Of a stretch of 13,031 nucleotides of DNA, positions 1 to 7,581 are shown in pieces. The notes beneath the pieces were generated by a model. It was given only the letters and a program-made list of their open reading frames with translations, was not told the DNA's origin and made no database searches. Location of the stretch: NCBI GenBank assembly GCA_013695905.1, contig JACCZQ010000417.1, positions 1 to 13,031 of the forward strand. Direction: 5' to 3'. Both the position numbers and the translations under genes were made by a program. Each line of letters opens with the position of its first letter. Within the stretch, counting starts at the first letter, position 1. The stretch comes from Chthoniobacterales bacterium (GTDB lineage: Bacteria; Verrucomicrobiota; Verrucomicrobiia; Chthoniobacterales; UBA10450).

Positions 1-841
1 GCACCGCCCCGATCGAGAACTCCATCTCCTTCAACTCCTCGATGGCGATGTTACTCGGTAGATCCTTGAGGTTGACGGGGAAGAACGGCGTCTCCATCTG
101 CCCCGCGAGGATGGCAGCCAGACCGGCACGTGCGCCTTCGTAGCCGAGGACGCGGATCTGGTTTTTCTGGTTATAGGCCGGGAGAAAAAACGGCAGCCCC
201 TGGATGTGATCCCAATGAGTGTGCGTGATGAGCAGCGTGAGCTTCACCGGGCGCTCGCCGAATTCCTTCTCCAGCTCCCTGCCGAGCTCGCGAATGCCCG
301 AACCGGCATCGAGCACGATGATCTCGCCGTCGGCCCGGACTTCGACGCAGCTGGTGTTCCCGCCGTAGCGGACGGTGGACGGCCCCGGCACCGGAATCGA
401 ACCGCGCACGCCCCAGAGCTTCAACCGCGTGGAAGGCGTGTGGAATTGCACCTCGCGTGCGCTCTCCGGCAACACCCGTGACGCCTGCGGAAGGACCCGC
501 TCGATCGTGGAGCAAAGCAGGTCCCACGTGATCGGCTTGACGAGGTATTCGTCGGCGCCCGCCTCGATCGCGCTGGCGCGGTCAACGCCGTAGTCACGCC
601 CGGAAATAACAATGATTTTCGTCGGCTGCAGCTGCTCGCGGATGACGCGGCAGACCTGAAAGCCGTTCGCCTTCGGCATCAACAGATCGCAGAGGATCAC
701 ATCGGGCCGGTGTTTCAGCGCCAGCTCGATGCCGCACTCCCCATCGTGCGCCTCGTAAACGGTCCACTGCTTGCGCCCGAAGAGGGCGGCAGTGGCGCGG
801 CGACTCTCGTCGTCGTCCTCAATGATTAGCACAGTGGGCAT
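1..841 (-). CDS. Response regulator receiver domain fused to metallo-beta-lactamase-fold hydrolase (partial, C-terminus missing)
   Basis: The 280 visible residues run off the left edge. Residues 1-120 form a CheY-like receiver starting MPTVLIIEDDDESRR, with acidic pocket D9/D10, phospho-acceptor D52 (ILCDLLMP), S80 and K102 (EYLVKP). After a short linker, residues 141-165 read LWGVRGSIPVPGPSTVRYGG, the usual entry of PhnP-like or Lactamase_B_2 metallo-hydrolases. The metal-binding motif HTHWDH follows at 207-212. The metal site appears intact as far as it is visible. I infer a phosphorylation-controlled phosphodiesterase or other hydrolase acting in the cytoplasm, with unknown substrate. No histidine kinase is visible nearby. 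The ATG is the natural start because the receiver's first beta-strand begins right after it; no clear Shine-Dalgarno precedes it. It is divergent from the glycosyltransferase gene at 990. Family assignment is firm; substrate is not. Confidence 0.93.
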   Translation of the reverse strand, partial: MPTVLIIEDDDESRRATAALFGRKQWTVYEAHDGECGIELALKHRPDVILCDLLMPKANGFQVCRVIREQLQPTKIIVISGRDYGVDRASAIEAGADEYLVKPITWDLLCSTIERVLPQASRVLPESAREVQFHTPSTRLKLWGVRGSIPVPGPSTVRYGGNTSCVEVRADGEIIVLDAGSGIRELGRELEKEFGERPVKLTLLITHTHWDHIQGLPFFLPAYNQKNQIRVLGYEGARAGLAAILAGQMETPFFPVNLKDLPSNIAIEELKEMEFSIGAV

Positions 842-929
842 GCGGTGTGGGAGGAATGTGGCAGCTGGCGTTATCAGCGCCAAGCATTTCCCAAGAGCAG
901 GAGTGGGGAGAGGTCCCGCTGATTTCCCG

Positions 930-972
930 CAGGTGCCGTCGGCGGTTGCCTCGACGGCAGGCTCGCCACCTG
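930..972 (+). repeat. Inverted repeat / hairpin in the leader of the glycosyltransferase gene
   Basis: TGCCGTCG (934-941) pairs perfectly with CGACGGCA (952-959) across a 10-base loop. An outer CAGG (930-933) can extend the pairing with CCTG (969-972) across a bulge. The structure ends about 18 bases before the ATG at 990 and has no T tract, so it does not look like a terminator. It may be a leader hairpin or an operator in the divergent intergenic region 842-989. No convincing sigma-70 promoter was seen there. Confidence 0.4.
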
Positions 973-989
973 CTAGGGCTAGGCGGGGA

Positions 990-2000
990 ATGGCGCGCGT
1001 GCTACTACTTTCCACGACGCCCCCGGGGCCGGGCGCTGATGAGCAGCTCGCCCCGTTGCGTGCCCTGCAGCAGAGTGCCACCTGCGACCGGCACGGAGTG
1101 CATTCTCTCGCGGATAACCCGGAGACGGCCGACGTGATTCTGTTCGTCGAAGCGTATGGCGCCGGCTGGTATTTCGAAAGCGTGCGGCGACATCCCATTA
1201 CCCGCCGCCATCGCGAGAAGTGCTTCCTCTTTTGCGCGAACACCCTCGTCATTCCATTCCTGCCCGGCATCTACACCGGCATCGATCGGCGCTGGACCTC
1301 GCGGCGCACCATCTCCGGGTTTTATGTCGGCGCGCCGGAAAACGAATTCGCCACCTGCACCCCGCCGCACGCGGAGCTGCCGTATCTCTTCAGCTTCGTC
1401 GGCTCAACCGGGAACGCCGCCGTGCGCGGCGTCATCGCGCGGCTCTCGCATCCGCGCGGCCTCGTGCTCGACAGCACCGCCGACTACGCGCGGGTCCTGG
1501 AGAGATCGATGTCGCCGCAGGAGCGGAGTGATTACCACCGCCGCTACGCCGAGATTACGCAGCAGAGCAAGTTCGTCCTCTGCCCGCGCGGCTTGAGCGT
1601 CTCCAGCATCCGCCTTTTCGAAACCATGCAGATGGGGCGCGTGCCGGTGATTCTCTCCGACGACTGGGGCGAGCCGCCCGGGCCGCTGTGGGAGGAATTT
1701 TCCGTCCGCGTGCCGGAGCAGGATTGCGCGCGCCTGCCGCAGATCCTGGAGGCGCGTGAACACGAAGCCTTCGAGATGGGAAAGCGCGCGCGCCAGGAGT
1801 GGCTCCAGTGGTTCTCGGAAAAGTCCGCCTTTCACACCGTCGCGGAGTGGTGCCTGAGTCTGCAGGAACAACGCACCGTGCCGGAGAGGTTCGCCCGCTG
1901 GCCCGTTTATCTTCAATACCTGCGGCCGTTCCACTTTCGGCGTGCCCTCGGCATGAAACTCCGCGGCGCCAGGCAGGCGCTCCGTCCGGGCACTCGTTAG
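990..2000 (+). CDS. Exostosin-like (GT47-type) glycosyltransferase
   Basis: The 336-residue protein carries the characteristic C-terminal block of the exostosin family. Residues 192-200 read QSKFVLCPRG, followed by S-x-R-L-F-E (around 206-211), then GRVPVILSDDW (216-226), and a W-x-x-F-S-V-x-V-x-E stretch (234-243). In GT47 enzymes this region forms the nucleotide-sugar-binding half. It probably transfers a sugar during surface polysaccharide or glycan synthesis; donor and acceptor cannot be told. No signal peptide or membrane helix is evident, so it is likely cytoplasmic or peripheral. The frame stays open upstream to 771, but that extension overlaps the divergent gene and reads as low-complexity shadow. 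The ATG at 990 begins a beta-strand (MARVLLLSTT) and follows a purine-rich AGGCGGGGA. A TPR protein gene follows closely, probably in the same transcript. Confidence 0.88.
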   Translation: MARVLLLSTTPPGPGADEQLAPLRALQQSATCDRHGVHSLADNPETADVILFVEAYGAGWYFESVRRHPITRRHREKCFLFCANTLVIPFLPGIYTGIDRRWTSRRTISGFYVGAPENEFATCTPPHAELPYLFSFVGSTGNAAVRGVIARLSHPRGLVLDSTADYARVLERSMSPQERSDYHRRYAEITQQSKFVLCPRGLSVSSIRLFETMQMGRVPVILSDDWGEPPGPLWEEFSVRVPEQDCARLPQILEAREHEAFEMGKRARQEWLQWFSEKSAFHTVAEWCLSLQEQRTVPERFARWPVYLQYLRPFHFRRALGMKLRGARQALRPGTR

Positions 2001-2051
2001 GCGCGGCGCGCTCGATTGACGGCCAGGTGCACGCGCCTAACCTCACCTCGC

Positions 2052-3755
2052 TTGAAGAATCCAGTTCAACGAACGGAGCGAGCATATTTCAAGATCATTG
2101 CATGGCTGGTCGGCGGCATTCTGCTGTTGGCCTTCCTGAGCTGGGCCGGGTTTCGCGCCTATCACAGCTGGCAGGAGCGGCACCTCGTGCGCCGCGCAGC
2201 CGGTTATCTCAGCGGCGGCGATGTGAAGCAGGCGTCGCTCAGCGCACGCCGCGCTTACCAAATCAACCCCGAGAGCGCGGGTGCAGCCCGCATGCTGGCG
2301 GAAATCGCGGAGCGTTCCGGTGACGGCACCGAGCTGGAGTGGCGGCGGAAGGTCTTTTCGCTGCGCCCCGATTCCGTGGATGACGCGCTCGCGCTGGTCC
2401 GCTCCGCGTTGCGCGCAAACGAACTCCCAACCGCGGAGCGCACGCTGCAGGCGATCGCGACCGCGGCCGAGCAGGTGCCGTCTTACCATGCGGCCCTCGG
2501 CCAGCTCACGGAGATGCGCGGGAAAGCGCCGGAAGCCGAAAAGCATTGGCAACGCGCCTCGGAACTCGCGCCGACGGAATCCGCCTACCAGGTGCAGCTG
2601 GCGCTGGTGCAGCTCAGCGGCGTGGACCAGGCGAAACGAGATAGGGCGCGCGAGACGCTGGAGCGTTTCCGCACCGATGAAAAGCAGCGCGCCGCGGCGA
2701 CGCGAGCATTGATCATCGATGGGGCGGCGCGGAACGAAAACCCGCAGCGCCTGCGCGCGCTGGCCGCGGACCTGCAGGAGTATCCCGAGGTCAAATTCAC
2801 GGACCGGCTGCTTTACCTGGAGATGCTGCGGCAGCTCCGCGACCCGGGTTACGATGAATATCGCAGGGTAGTCGAGCAGGAGGCGCTGAAAAGCCCCACC
2901 GACATCGCGAGCCTCATCTCCTTGATGAGCGTCAACGCGAGTCCAGCGGAGGCCATTGCTTTCTCGCGGAACGCGCCGGCTGAAGCGCTGGCGACGTGGC
3001 CGACACCGCTCACGCTGGCAGAGGCTTACTCGCGCGCGGGTGATTGGCCGGGGCTGCGCCAGGTGGTGGAGGAGAAGGACTGGGGCGGATTCGAGTTCAT
3101 GCGGCAGGCCTATCTCGCGCGCGCCTCGCGCGGCGAGGAGAAGCAGGTGGCGGCGGAACAGGAATGGTGGCGCGCTACGAAACTGGCCACGCCGCAGCCG
3201 CAGGCGCTGCTGCTGCTGGCGCGGACCATCTCCGGCTGGGGCTGGGAGCAGGAGATGGTGGATCTGCTCTGGACTCTGAGCAAAACCACTGAGCTGCGAC
3301 GGGAGGCGTTGCAGCAATTGTATCAACACTACGCGAGCCGCGGCGATACCGCGGGTTTGTATCGCGTGCTCTCGCGTGGGGTGGAGGTGGCGCCGGACGA
3401 CTTGATGATGCAGAACAATCTTGCGCAAGTGGCGCTGCTGCTCCGGGCCGACTCCAAGCGGGCGCGGCGGCTTGCTACCGAGGTGGTAAAACAGGAACCG
3501 GGAAACGCCGCCTACGTCTCGACGTATGCCTACTCTCTCTACACCGAGGGAGACCGGGTGGGTGCGCTGGAGGAAATTGAGAAGCTCTCGCCGGATCAGC
3601 TGGAGACTCCATCTATCGCGCTCTATTACGGCGTTATCCTCGCTGCGGCCGACCAGAAGGAAAAAGCGCGCGGCTATCTGGAACGCGCCGCCAAAACATT
3701 CCTCCTCCCGGAAGAAAAAGCGCTCCTCGAGAAGGCACAGAACGCCACCCGCTGA
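2052..3755 (+). CDS. Membrane-anchored TPR-repeat protein
   Basis: The protein is about 567 residues. A basic N-terminus (KNPVQRTER) is followed by one membrane helix at about residues 14-36 (IIAWLVGGILLLAFLSWAGF). The rest is almost all helical repeats: TPR-like units at about 48-190 (for example GDVKQASLSARRAYQINPES) and again at about 440-560, with the typical A-x-x-x-L-x-x-x-P-x pattern. The bulk is predicted outside the cytoplasm as a protein-interaction scaffold. The start is uncertain. A TTG at 2052 gives a natural Met-Lys-Asn beginning; another in-frame TTG at 2016, 15 bases after the preceding stop, would add 12 residues. Neither has a Shine-Dalgarno. It may work with the preceding glycosyltransferase, but that rests only on position. 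An open minus-strand frame over the same DNA is a composition shadow. Confidence 0.85.
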   Translation: MKNPVQRTERAYFKIIAWLVGGILLLAFLSWAGFRAYHSWQERHLVRRAAGYLSGGDVKQASLSARRAYQINPESAGAARMLAEIAERSGDGTELEWRRKVFSLRPDSVDDALALVRSALRANELPTAERTLQAIATAAEQVPSYHAALGQLTEMRGKAPEAEKHWQRASELAPTESAYQVQLALVQLSGVDQAKRDRARETLERFRTDEKQRAAATRALIIDGAARNENPQRLRALAADLQEYPEVKFTDRLLYLEMLRQLRDPGYDEYRRVVEQEALKSPTDIASLISLMSVNASPAEAIAFSRNAPAEALATWPTPLTLAEAYSRAGDWPGLRQVVEEKDWGGFEFMRQAYLARASRGEEKQVAAEQEWWRATKLATPQPQALLLLARTISGWGWEQEMVDLLWTLSKTTELRREALQQLYQHYASRGDTAGLYRVLSRGVEVAPDDLMMQNNLAQVALLLRADSKRARRLATEVVKQEPGNAAYVSTYAYSLYTEGDRVGALEEIEKLSPDQLETPSIALYYGVILAAADQKEKARGYLERAAKTFLLPEEKALLEKAQNATR

Positions 3756-3767
3756 AAACTGCGGAAG

Positions 3768-3785
3768 GACGTGCGTCGGCACGTC
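3768..3785. repeat. Short hairpin just after the TPR gene
   Basis: GACGTGC (3768-3774) and GCACGTC (3779-3785) form a perfect 7-bp stem with a four-base loop, 13 bases after the TPR stop codon. A second inverted pair follows at once: GGTGAA (3786-3791) with TTCACC (3805-3810). There is no T tract, so this could slow or stop transcription of the plus-strand pair without being a canonical intrinsic terminator. Confidence 0.4.
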
Positions 3786-3851
3786 GGTGAAATCGCAGAG
3801 GAGATTCACCTGCGACATGCATCTCCAGAAAAGAGGCCGCGGCGTCGCTGT

Positions 3852-3880
3852 GGACCTGCGGAAGCAGGTCCCTCCGGGAG
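3852..3880. repeat. REP-like palindromic element, copy 1
   Basis: GGACCTGC (3852-3859) pairs with GCAGGTCC (3864-3871) across a GGAA loop and is followed directly by CTCCGGGAG. The 11-base CCCTCCGGGAG at its right end recurs at 4719-4729, again preceded by a GGAAGC-like stretch. Two intergenic copies flanking one gene suggest a dispersed extragenic palindrome. Its abundance in the genome cannot be judged from this window. Confidence 0.4.
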
Positions 3881-3911
3881 CGTCACGCCACCACGGACGG
3901 AATCGCTTCTC

Positions 3912-3947
3912 TCACAAAACGAAAACGGCCGCCCACTCGGGCGGCCG
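3912..3947 (-). terminator. Intrinsic terminator of the PEP-CTERM gene
   Basis: CGGCCGCCC (3926-3934) and GGGCGGCCG (3939-3947) form a perfect 9-bp GC-rich stem with an ACTC loop. Read on the minus strand the stem is followed at once by TTTTCGTTTTG, a proper U tract. It lies 36 bases after the stop codon at 3983. On the plus strand no T run follows, so termination should work in the minus direction only. Confidence 0.85.
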
Positions 3948-3982
3948 CTGTCGAAACAAACCGAACAAACAAACAACAAACA

Positions 3983-4678
3983 CTACACTGACAACTGAGC
4001 AGCCCGCCGGCGGCGCAGCACGCTCGTCGAGATGACCGCGACGAACAGGCCGATGAGGGGCAGCACGGTGCTCATTTCTGGCACCGCCGAGAAAGCGACT
4101 GGCAGGACGTTGCTGCCGGGTGCGGCACCAACGATCGAGATGAACTGGAACATGCCGAAGTCCGGGACGGAGACGAATTGATCGTCAAAGGTGAGGCCGA
4201 AAACAGGCCCGCCAAGCGCGGTGCCGAGCACGCCCTGCTGGTTCGAGCCGAAAAGCTGGAAGCCTTCCCCCTCCTGCAGGCTGGTCACGCGGATCATGCC
4301 GTCGGTGAAACCGAGCGCCAGGATCGAGCTAAGGTCGAGCTGCAGAAAGTTCGGGAGCGGATCGCCCCAGTTGAATTCGTTAAAAGGCGAACCGACGAGG
4401 CCGAGCCCGAGTTCGTTCGCGCCACCATCGGGTGGGCGGTTCTTGAAGAAAAGTTCCGCACCCACGTAGTCGCCGGCGCCGGTGCGGGTATAGCCGCGGG
4501 CGGTGATCTGAAATCCTTCCGAGGTGAGGACGAGGGTGTCGGAGCCGACGGGAGCGTGCAGATTATTCGGGTTGAAGTTCCATACCACGGCAGCACCTGC
4601 CGAGGAAACGGCGAGCACAGAAGCGAGAGCAAGTGCTCTCAGCGCGTTCGTGCAACGGTTTGCGATGGCTGTTTTCAT
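3983..4678 (-). CDS. PEP-CTERM sorting-domain protein
   Basis: The 231-residue protein has an N-terminal signal peptide (MKTAIANRCT, then a hydrophobic core, cleavage probably near AGA at 27-29). The middle is Gly/Asn/Phe-rich with beta character. The C-terminus is a PEP-CTERM sorting signal: VPEMST at 199-204, a hydrophobic helix at about 205-220, then RRRR at 222-225. The usual Val-Pro-Glu-Pro motif carries Met in place of the last Pro. Such proteins are exported and processed by an exosortase, generally in bacteria making exopolysaccharide; no exosortase gene is in this window. The frame is open upstream to 5092, but the ATG at 4678 is preceded by AGGGAGAA with good spacing and starts the signal peptide. 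It has its own candidate promoter and terminator, so it is probably a single-gene transcript. The binding or structural role of the middle region is unknown. Confidence 0.93.
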   Translation of the reverse strand: MKTAIANRCTNALRALALASVLAVSSAGAAVVWNFNPNNLHAPVGSDTLVLTSEGFQITARGYTRTGAGDYVGAELFFKNRPPDGGANELGLGLVGSPFNEFNWGDPLPNFLQLDLSSILALGFTDGMIRVTSLQEGEGFQLFGSNQQGVLGTALGGPVFGLTFDDQFVSVPDFGMFQFISIVGAAPGSNVLPVAFSAVPEMSTVLPLIGLFVAVISTSVLRRRRAAQLSV

Positions 4679-4686
4679 TGAATCAA

Positions 4687-4694
4687 TTCTCCCT
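4687..4694 (-). promoter_or_regulatory. Ribosome binding site that fixes the PEP-CTERM start
   Basis: AGGGAGAA on the minus strand ends eight bases before the ATG at 4678. It is one of the few good Shine-Dalgarno sequences in the window. It argues for translation starting at the signal peptide rather than further upstream in the open frame. Confidence 0.7.
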
Positions 4695-4706
4695 GTTTGG
4701 TCGTTC

Positions 4707-4731
4707 GGGAAGCGGCCTCCCTCCGGGAGAA
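4707..4731. repeat. REP-like element, copy 2 (partial)
   Basis: GGGAAGCGGCCT is followed by CCCTCCGGGAG (4719-4729). The right part is identical to the end of the element at 3852-3880 and the left part is similar. It lacks the full GGACCTGC/GCAGGTCC stem. It sits in the leader of the PEP-CTERM gene. Confidence 0.35.
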
Positions 4732-4760
4732 CTGAGGGCGTCTGCTGCTTCGATACGGCG

Positions 4761-4789
4761 ATTACCGCAAGTTTGCGTCGCAAAATCAA
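4761..4789 (-). promoter_or_regulatory. Candidate sigma-70 promoter with internal palindrome, PEP-CTERM gene
   Basis: On the minus strand TTGATT (4789-4784) and GGTAAT (4766-4761) are 17 bases apart, giving a leader of about 75 bases. The spacer region contains TTTGCGTCGCAAA (4772-4784), a perfect 13-bp palindrome well placed to be a repressor operator; its last base overlaps the -35 box. Upstream, TGGCAC-N5-TTATT (4806-4791) resembles a sigma-54 element but lacks the conserved GC at -12. The remaining intergenic DNA up to 4967 shows only a 6-bp inverted repeat at 4905-4922. Confidence 0.45.
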
Positions 4790-4967
4790 GAATAAAACGC
4801 GTGCCACGGGATTATTTTTCTTCGTGTCTCGCGGACATCCCGGCGGGTCTGCCGGCAGAAGAGGGCGGGGTTTGCTCCGCATCGTCCGGGCATAAATCGG
4901 GCCAGCAACGACAGAGCGTTGCCCTCCAGTCAGGGATGGACTCGTCCGACCAGCAACGCCAGCGCCG

Positions 4968-5372
4968 CTACAGAAGGCTGGAGCCGAACGCCCCCGGCGC
5001 GCCTTTTTTCCAGCGGAGCACGGGATTGAGATTGATCTGATCGGCCGGCACTTCGAAGCCAACCGCGCGGAGCAGATAGGCCACGCCTTCACGGCTTTCC
5101 ATCGTCTCCTTGAGGCTGCGGGCGAACAGCTCGATGTACTCCTTATAGGATTCGAGATCGAGTTTGCCCTCGGAGAAATGTTCCGCGAGCGCCTCGTCGT
5201 GGTAGTCGATCAGCTCGATCAAAGCCCGGCGCAGCTTCAGGCGCATCTCCGGGTCGACCACGACCTTAAACGGAGTGGCCCCCGGATCCGGCAAGGCGAG
5301 CTCCTTCTTCACCGGACCAGGCGTGGTCGCCGGGGAAGTGGAGATGAGCTGATAGTCTCGGGGTTCGTCCAT
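4968..5372 (-). CDS. Small soluble protein downstream of the pyrophosphatase gene, unknown function
   Basis: The 134-residue protein has no signal peptide or membrane helix. A Pro-rich N-terminal tail (about 1-35) leads into VVVDPEMRLKLRRALIELID (37-56). The helical core that follows is rich in Asp, Glu, Lys and Tyr (about 41-104), and the C-terminus ends with a short Gly/Ser tail. I do not recognise the family. The ATG at 5372 lies 26 bases after the pyrophosphatase stop, on the same strand, so the two are probably co-transcribed. Regular amphipathic composition, stable reading frame and position support a real gene. A role linked to the pump is only a guess from adjacency. A weak inverted repeat at 4905-4922 lies beyond its stop. 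Confidence 0.75.
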   Translation of the reverse strand: MDEPRDYQLISTSPATTPGPVKKELALPDPGATPFKVVVDPEMRLKLRRALIELIDYHDEALAEHFSEGKLDLESYKEYIELFARSLKETMESREGVAYLLRAVGFEVPADQINLNPVLRWKKGAPGAFGSSLL

Positions 5373-5398
5373 GGGTGGCCGTTGCTGCTATCCGGCGC

Positions 5399-7477
5399 CT
5401 AGAAGAAAATCGGGATGATCAGAATGGCGACGATATTCACCACTTTGATCATCGGATTGATCGCCGGACCCGCAGTGTCCTTGTAAGGATCACCGACTGT
5501 ATCGCCGGTGACCGAGGCTGCATGCGCCATCGAGCCTTTGCCGCCAAGGTTGCCTTCTTCGATATATTTCTTCGCGTTATCCCAGGCGCCGCCGCTGGAG
5601 GTCATGGCGATGGCGAGGAAGAGGCCTGTGACGATGGTGCCCACCAGGACGCCGCCGAGCGCCACCGCCCCGAGCTGCGGAATGGCCGCGACGACGACGA
5701 CGACCACGATCGGCAGCAACGCCGGAATGATCATCTCACGCAGCGCTGCCTTCGTGACGATATCGACGCAAATGCCATACTCCGGCGTGTCTTCGCCGCG
5801 CAGAATTCCGGGTTTGGCGGCAATTTGTCGCCGTACCTCACGCACCACTGCGCCAGCTGCTTTGCCGACGGCGTCCATGCTAAACGCGGTAAAGACAAAC
5901 GGCAGGAGTCCGCCAATGAAGAGACCAATGATGACACGCGGATCGTTCAACGAGAAAGTGAGCGCGTACGCCACGTCCGGACCTCGGTCTGTAATGTGAT
6001 CGCCAAGTTCCTGCACGTAAGAGCCGAAGAGCACCAGCGCGGCGAGGCCGGCTGAGGCGATCGCGTAACCTTTCGTGACCGCTTTCATGGTGTTGCCGAC
6101 GGCGTCGAGCTCATCGGTGATGGCGCGCACTTCCTTCGGCAAACCGCTCATCACGGCGATGCCGCCGGCGTTGTCGGTGATCGGCCCGAAGGCGTCGAGC
6201 GAGATGATGATGCCCGCCATCGAGAGCATCGCCATGACCGCAATCGCGATGCCGTAAAGATGGCCGAAGCTGTAGGAAAGCCAGATCGCCGCGGCGATGA
6301 ACAGCACCGGCAGCGCAGTCGCGTGCTGCCCCGTGGCAAGGCCCGCAATGATGTTGGTGGCGTGGCCGGTCTCCGACGCAGCGGCGATTCGCTGCACCGG
6401 GCGATAATGCGTGGAGGTGTAGTAGTTCGTGATCACCACCACGATGCCGGTCATCAATAGCCCCACCAGAGCCGAGAAATAGATGCCGTTCGCGGTGTAA
6501 GGGTTGCCGGCGATCGTCACGCCTTCGGGAAAGAGCGCGCGCGTGATCGGAAACAGCAGCACTGCAGAGATAATGCCGCTGAGCGCCACCCCCTGCATCA
6601 AAGCCGCCGCCGGGTGCGCCTTGGTCTTATTCACGTAGAGAACGCCGAGAATCGCCCCGACGATCGACACGCCACCGATCAGGAACGGGTAAACCACCGC
6701 CGCTGGCACATCGGCGAGCATCAGGCCGCCAATCAAAATCGCCCCGATCAGGGCCACCGCGTACGTCTCGAACACGTCGGCCGCCATGCCGGCGCAATCT
6801 CCAACATTATCGCCGACGTTATCGGCGATAGTCGCCGGGTTGCGCGGATCGTCTTCGTCGAGATTGCTCTCGATTTTGCCCACCAGATCCGCACCGACGT
6901 CTGCTGCTTTCGTGTAAATACCGCCGCCCAAACGCGCGAACACACTGATCAAGCTGGAGCCGAGCGCCACCCCCACGAGGCTGGGAATGGCAAACGCCGG
7001 CGCCGCCCGGCTGACGATTGCGTAGAACACGGAGACCGCCAGCAAGGCCAGCCCCACCACCAGCAAGCCAGTCACCGCGCCGCCGCTGAACGCCGCCTGC
7101 ATCGCCTTCGCCCGGCTTTCAGTCGCGCCCTGCGCCGTCCGCACGTTGGCGATCACCGCCACCCGCATGCCGATGAATCCCGCCGCGAGTGAGCAGACCG
7201 CGCCGATCAGAAACCCGGTCGCCGTCCACCAATCCTTCGCAAACCCGATGATCAGGAGCAGAATCGCAGCGATGACGCTGATCGTCATCACCTGGCGGTT
7301 CAGGTAAGCGCGGGCCCCTTCCTGGATGGCGCCGGCGATTTCCTGCATCCGCGCGTTGCCCGCTGGAGCGCTCCGGATCTGGCCGATCAGGTAAATCGCG
7401 AACCCCAGCGCTGCGACCGCGCAGATCATGGAAAGCGGGACTCCGAGGTCGAGTAACGAGAGGGCAAAGAAGGTCAT
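5399..7477 (-). CDS. hppA: Membrane-bound proton-translocating pyrophosphatase, K+-independent type
   Basis: At 692 residues it has the normal length for the family and about 16 membrane segments. It hydrolyses pyrophosphate in the cytoplasm and uses the energy to pump H+ across the inner membrane. The substrate-binding signature DVGADLVGK is at 193-201, followed by the acidic metal-binding stretch [19 protein letters not shown] (219-237). The second metal/pyrophosphate motif [14 protein letters not shown] is at 658-671. In [10 protein letters not shown] (461-470) the subtype positions are Lys465 and Thr468. This Lys/Thr pair marks K+-independent H+ pumps, whereas K+-dependent and Na+-pumping enzymes have Ala there. 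The ATG at 7477 has GGAG six bases upstream. All key motifs are intact, so it should be functional. Confidence 0.98.
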   Translation of the reverse strand: MTFFALSLLDLGVPLSMICAVAALGFAIYLIGQIRSAPAGNARMQEIAGAIQEGARAYLNRQVMTISVIAAILLLIIGFAKDWWTATGFLIGAVCSLAAGFIGMRVAVIANVRTAQGATESRAKAMQAAFSGGAVTGLLVVGLALLAVSVFYAIVSRAAPAFAIPSLVGVALGSSLISVFARLGGGIYTKAADVGADLVGKIESNLDEDDPRNPATIADNVGDNVGDCAGMAADVFETYAVALIGAILIGGLMLADVPAAVVYPFLIGGVSIVGAILGVLYVNKTKAHPAAALMQGVALSGIISAVLLFPITRALFPEGVTIAGNPYTANGIYFSALVGLLMTGIVVVITNYYTSTHYRPVQRIAAASETGHATNIIAGLATGQHATALPVLFIAAAIWLSYSFGHLYGIAIAVMAMLSMAGIIISLDAFGPITDNAGGIAVMSGLPKEVRAITDELDAVGNTMKAVTKGYAIASAGLAALVLFGSYVQELGDHITDRGPDVAYALTFSLNDPRVIIGLFIGGLLPFVFTAFSMDAVGKAAGAVVREVRRQIAAKPGILRGEDTPEYGICVDIVTKAALREMIIPALLPIVVVVVVAAIPQLGAVALGGVLVGTIVTGLFLAIAMTSSGGAWDNAKKYIEEGNLGGKGSMAHAASVTGDTVGDPYKDTAGPAINPMIKVVNIVAILIIPIFF

Positions 7478-7503
7478 AGGTAGCTCCGGTTTGGAAGTGC
7501 TGG

Positions 7504-7531
7504 ATATTAGGGAGTTTTACTGCTGCCGCAA
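7504..7531 (-). promoter_or_regulatory. Candidate sigma-70 promoter of hppA
   Basis: On the minus strand TTGCGG (7531-7526) is followed after 16 bases by TAATAT (7509-7504), predicting a transcript start about 20 bases before the hppA ATG. The 104-bp gap after the channel gene is large enough for its own promoter, so hppA may be transcribed independently as well as by read-through. Prediction by eye only. Confidence 0.4.
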
Positions 7532-7581
7532 CGGGTATCTGCCCGCTCCAGCGAGGCGTTGTGGCGCAGGAGTTTTTCCTC

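Noticed and set aside
771..989. N-terminal extension of the glycosyltransferase frame
   Set aside because: It overlaps the divergent receiver gene and the hairpin leader, is Arg/Ala-rich and has no family features; the ATG at 990 starts a proper beta-strand.
2043..3818. 591-codon open frame on the minus strand opposite the TPR gene
   Set aside because: Arg/Leu/His-rich composition typical of the antisense of a GC-rich gene; the plus strand has a coherent membrane helix and TPR repeats.
4791..4806. Sigma-54 promoter upstream of the PEP-CTERM gene
   Set aside because: TGGCAC matches the -24 element but the -12 part reads TTAT without the conserved GC, so it is not called as a promoter, only mentioned.
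4679..5092. Upstream extension of the PEP-CTERM frame to 369 residues
   Set aside because: It would overlap the small gene at 4968-5372 and bury a signal peptide; a good ribosome binding site precedes the ATG at 4678.
5689..5705. Short GAC/CGA tandem run
   Set aside because: It is simply the antisense of six consecutive Val codons in a membrane helix of hppA.
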